A stretch of DNA of 64,000 nucleotides from positions 124,001 to 188,000 of the forward strand of contig NZ_FOMZ01000010.1 in the NCBI RefSeq assembly GCF_900112765.1. Reading direction: 5' to 3'. Positions 61,461 to 64,000 of this stretch are shown in pieces. The first letter of the stretch is position 1. Every line of letters starts with the position of its first letter. The notes beneath the pieces are model-generated. The model was not told the origin of the DNA, did no database searches, and saw nothing but the letters and a program-made list of their open reading frames with translations. The DNA comes from Actinopolyspora alba. Its GTDB lineage: Bacteria; Actinomycetota; Actinomycetes; Mycobacteriales; Pseudonocardiaceae. The translations under genes were made by a program, and so were the position numbers.

Positions 61461-62648
61461 GTGGACTCCAGTGCTTCCGAGAACAGCGCCGCACGGGTAC
61501 GCCGGGTGCACCGCTACACCTGGTGGATGGTGATGCCGACCGCGCCGATCTACTGTCTGCTCGCGATCGTCAATCTGGTGCACGGCCGGGTCGCGGGGCT
61601 CTACAACAACGTCGAGCTGGCGGTGCTGTTGGCGGTGGTGCTGGTCATCGCGGTGGAGGGCGCCCGGGCGTGCGGGATGATCATGCGCGGCATGGGCGCG
61701 GGCGTGCGGGAGCCCGTTCGGATCACAGCGGATTTCGCCGCGTCGCTGGTCGTGCTGGGCTACGTGACCACGCGGGAGATCCCCGCCTTCCTGGTGTTCG
61801 CGCTGCTGCCCGCCCTGTTCGCGGCGGCGATCGTGACGGGGTCACGGCGCGAACACCGCTGGTGGATGGGCTGTGGCTGTGCGGTGCTGACGGCCGGGGT
61901 GGCGAGCGCGAGCGTGGTCGTGACGGGGAACGAGGAGTTCGTCCCGGTGACGGTGGGTTACGCGACGTTCCTGGTGGCGATGACGGTGTTCATGCTGCTG
62001 GTGCAGGGCTGGATATGGGACGTGGTGTGCGAGCTGGACCGGGCCCGCGGCACGGAGGCGGAACTGGCCGTGGCGCGGGAGCGGCTGAGGTTCGCCGGCG
62101 AACTGCACGACGTGCAGGGGCATCACCTGCAGGTGATCGCGCTGAAGGGGGAACTGACCGAACGCATGATCGACAGCGATGCGGACGCCGCGCGCTCCCA
62201 AGCGGCCGAGATCGCCGAAACGGCCCGTCGGGCGCTGCGGGAGACCCGCGAGGTCGTGCACGGTTACCGGCGCAGCGATCTGTCCACCGAGTTGAACAAC
62301 GCGGTACGGATCCTGCGGGCGGCGAGCATCGAGACGACCGTCGAGGGCAGCAGCACTTCGGTACCGCCGCCGCTGCAGTCGCTGTTCGCCGCCATGGTGC
62401 GCGAGGGCACCACCAACATCCTCCGGCACAGCGGTGCCCGGCGGTGCGAGTTGCGCATCGACGACACCGACGGCATATCGGTGACCCTGTGCAACGATGG
62501 GGCCGGGAACGGATCGGAGCACGACGCCGGTTCGGGGATCGCCGGACTGCGGGATCGCTTCGACCCGATGCACGGCAGCGTTACGGCCGAACGTCGTGGC
62601 GAGTGGTTCGAGCTGGTCGGTCACGCCCCGGTGCCCGGGGAGGATTGA
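61461..62648 (+). CDS. Sensor histidine kinase (NarL-type, HisKA_3)
   Basis: 395 residues from GTG 61461. Four to six membrane helices in the first 200 residues (WWMVMPTAPIYCLLAIVNLV, ELAVLLAVVLVIAVEG, and so on), then HisKA_3 dimer/phosphoacceptor AVARERLRFAGELHDVQGHHLQVIALKGELTERM with His in ELHDVQGH, and an ATPase domain with REGTTNILRHSGA and GSGIAGLRDR. Autophosphorylates and passes phosphate to the response regulator 97 bp downstream. Stimulus not known. Confidence 0.88.
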   Translation: MDSSASENSAARVRRVHRYTWWMVMPTAPIYCLLAIVNLVHGRVAGLYNNVELAVLLAVVLVIAVEGARACGMIMRGMGAGVREPVRITADFAASLVVLGYVTTREIPAFLVFALLPALFAAAIVTGSRREHRWWMGCGCAVLTAGVASASVVVTGNEEFVPVTVGYATFLVAMTVFMLLVQGWIWDVVCELDRARGTEAELAVARERLRFAGELHDVQGHHLQVIALKGELTERMIDSDADAARSQAAEIAETARRALRETREVVHGYRRSDLSTELNNAVRILRAASIETTVEGSSTSVPPPLQSLFAAMVREGTTNILRHSGARRCELRIDDTDGISVTLCNDGAGNGSEHDAGSGIAGLRDRFDPMHGSVTAERRGEWFELVGHAPVPGED

Positions 62649-62745
62649 GGACTTCCCCCGCGGCCCGCTCGGTGGCATCGGAACGACCGGCACGAACCAC
62701 CCGAGTACCCGAGGCGGAACGGAAACTCCGAAAGGACGCCCGAGC

Positions 62746-63348
62746 ATGATCGGTGTCGTGCTGGCCGACGACGAGGACCTGATCCGTGGTGCCATGGCGG
62801 CACTGCTCGACCTGGAAAGCGACATCGAGGTCCTCGCGCAGGCCAGCAGCGGCACCGAGGCGGTCGAGGCCGTTTCACGCGAGCGCCCCGACGTGGCCGT
62901 GCTGGATCTGGAGATGCCCGAACTGGACGGTGTCGAGGCCACGGCCGAGATCGCGCGCGACACGGCGACCCCGGTGGTACTGGTCACCAGGCACGCCAGG
63001 CCGGGAGTGCTCAAGCGTGCGTTGAGCGCGGGGGTGCGTGGTTTCGTGCCGAAGACGACACCGGCGAGCAAGCTCGCGGCCATTCTCCGCGACGTCCACA
63101 ACGGCGGGCGCTACGTCGACTCCGAGATAGCAGCCAGCGCGCTCACCGAGGGGGACTGCCCGCTCGGTGAGCGCGAGATCGAGCTGCTGCGGCACACCCA
63201 GCACGGGGCCTCGGTCAGCACCATCGCCCAGCGGGTGCACCTGGCTCCGGGGACGGTTCGCAACTACCTGTCCGCGGCCATGAGCAAACTGGGTGCCGAG
63301 ACCAGGCACGAGGCCGCTCGTCGTGCCTGGGAGGAAGGTTGGATCTGA
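62746..63348 (+). CDS. NarL/LuxR-type response regulator
   Basis: 200 residues from ATG 62746. Receiver domain (residues 1-120) with acidic pocket LADDED and phosphorylated D54 in VAVLDLEMPELDG, T and K in LVTRHARP and FVPKTT. C-terminal LuxR HTH (residues 140-200): LGEREIELLRHTQHGASVSTIAQRVHLAPGTVRNYLSAAMSKL. Forms a two-component system with the kinase upstream; DesR-like layout. Probable target is the divergent ABC exporter. Confidence 0.92.
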   Translation: MIGVVLADDEDLIRGAMAALLDLESDIEVLAQASSGTEAVEAVSRERPDVAVLDLEMPELDGVEATAEIARDTATPVVLVTRHARPGVLKRALSAGVRGFVPKTTPASKLAAILRDVHNGGRYVDSEIAASALTEGDCPLGEREIELLRHTQHGASVSTIAQRVHLAPGTVRNYLSAAMSKLGAETRHEAARRAWEEGWI

Positions 63349-63385
63349 CCTCCCCCGCCACGCACGAGAGTTCCACTGTGGATTC

Positions 63386-64000
63386 TCACTCCGAGGACAG
63401 CTCCCGCAGTGTCGCGCGCAGCGCGGCCACGGCGTCGGTGAGCTCGTCCGGGCGCACCGACAACGCGGGGCGCCACCGCAGCGAACGCGGACCGGAGGGC
63501 AGGAAAACGGTGTGATGACGCTGCCTGGCGAGGGCGGTCACCCGGTCCCGCAGCGTGCCGTCCGGGAAGTCCAGCGCGGCCATCAGACCGCGACCGCGAG
63601 GAGCGGTGACCAGATCCGGGTACTCAGCGGCCAGCCCACGCAGCTCGGAGAGCAACAACTCCCCCATCCGCGCCGCGTGGTTCAGCAGGTTCTCCGACTC
63701 GATCACTTCGAGGATCCTGGTGGCTCGCACCATGTCCACCAGGGAACCGCCCCAGGTGGAGCTGATCCTGCTGGGCTCGCGGAAGGCGTTGTCCTCGATG
63801 TCGTTCACCCGCCTACCGCCCATGACGCCGCACACCTGCAGTCGCTTGCCGAAGGCGACCAGATCGGGTTCCAGCCCCAGGGCCTGGTGCGCCCAGGGGT
63901 GGCCGGTGATGCCGCCACCGCTCTGCACCTCGTCCGCGACGGTGAGCACGTGGTGCTCCCGGCACAGCCGCTGCATCTCGCGCAGGAAGGCCGGACGCAG
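63386..64000 (-). CDS. lat: L-lysine 6-aminotransferase (5' part beyond window)
   Basis: 204 codons of the C-terminal portion; the gene enters from the right edge. Class III aminotransferase: VLTVADEVQSGGGITG, the PLP-lysine region LVAFGKRLQVCGVMGGRRVNDIEDNAF and SRISSTWGGSLVDMVRATRILEVIE match lysine epsilon-aminotransferase (mycobacterial Lat, Rv3290c). It deaminates the epsilon amino group of L-lysine to give piperideine-6-carboxylate. Substrate call rests on similarity to Lat. No beta-lactam or ectoine genes are in view. Confidence 0.85.
   Translation of the reverse strand: MRPAFLREMQRLCREHHVLTVADEVQSGGGITGHPWAHQALGLEPDLVAFGKRLQVCGVMGGRRVNDIEDNAFREPSRISSTWGGSLVDMVRATRILEVIESENLLNHAARMGELLLSELRGLAAEYPDLVTAPRGRGLMAALDFPDGTLRDRVTALARQRHHTVFLPSGPRSLRWRPALSVRPDELTDAVAALRATLRELSSE

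Overview
The window is high-GC DNA with a strong actinomycete character: GTG and TTG starts, stop/start overlaps, EspG- and PPE-like genes, DUF3558, DUF1707 and DUF397 proteins, and an AccA3-type carboxylase subunit. Several blocks match gene order I recall from Mycobacterium tuberculosis: glpD / lpdA / gamma-glutamylcyclotransferase-like / amiA1-amiB1 / deoD / pmmB / upp (Rv3302c-Rv3309c), maf and accA3 (Rv3282-Rv3285), lat (Rv3290c), and the divergent rsmI-pmt pair (Rv1003-Rv1002c). A seven-gene Mrp Na+/H+ antiporter operon next to a BCCT osmolyte transporter, a second aquaporin-like channel and many acidic proteins suggest a salt-adapted actinomycete of the Pseudonocardiales/Actinopolyspora type. 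The genus is inference only. No rRNA, tRNA, CRISPR array or replication origin was seen. Layout. 0-6.2 kb: 5' part of a HemK-like methyltransferase, then a glycerol module (glpK, glpF, a divergent DeoR regulator, glpD) closed by strong hairpin terminators. 6.2-9.8 kb: a PE-like/PPE-like/EspG type VII secretion satellite, a DUF3558 lipoprotein and a DUF1707 protein. 9.8-20.2 kb: accA3, a dicarboxylate/amino-acid symporter, maf, pabB, a second MIP channel, a zinc metallopeptidase, a DCC thioredoxin-like protein and lpdA, with four copies of a dispersed intergenic repeat. 20.6-26.7 kb: an accessory stretch with an AbiEi-like protein, a divergent histidyl-tRNA synthetase, coupled tiny ORFs, and an XRE (DUF5753)/DUF397 pair with AT-rich palindromic operators. 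26.8-43.8 kb: two M20 amidohydrolases, BCCT, mrpA-G, a Ser/Thr kinase, purine nucleoside phosphorylase and phosphomannomutase. 44.4-48.7 kb: a pentapeptide protein, then a less GC-rich patch with a secreted I36-like inhibitor and an FkbM methyltransferase, then a flavodoxin. 48.7-52.7 kb: a RiPP cluster with a previously unannotated 26-residue precursor candidate, a hairpin, a cobalamin-type radical SAM maturase, a DUF5825-like protein and an MFS exporter. 53.1-64 kb: GT2, a GH18 chitinase with a perfect DasR-type operator, upp, rsmI, pmt, an ABC exporter divergent from a NarL-type two-component system, and part of lysine 6-aminotransferase. Main points for a second look: (1) the RiPP operon and its tiny precursor; (2) a five-copy palindrome centred on ATTTCTCGCGAAAT, always downstream of minus-strand genes; (3) a four-copy repeat of about 50-90 bp that supplies the stop codon of two genes and flanks lpdA in inverted orientation; (4) the XRE/DUF397 island with coupled micro-ORFs.
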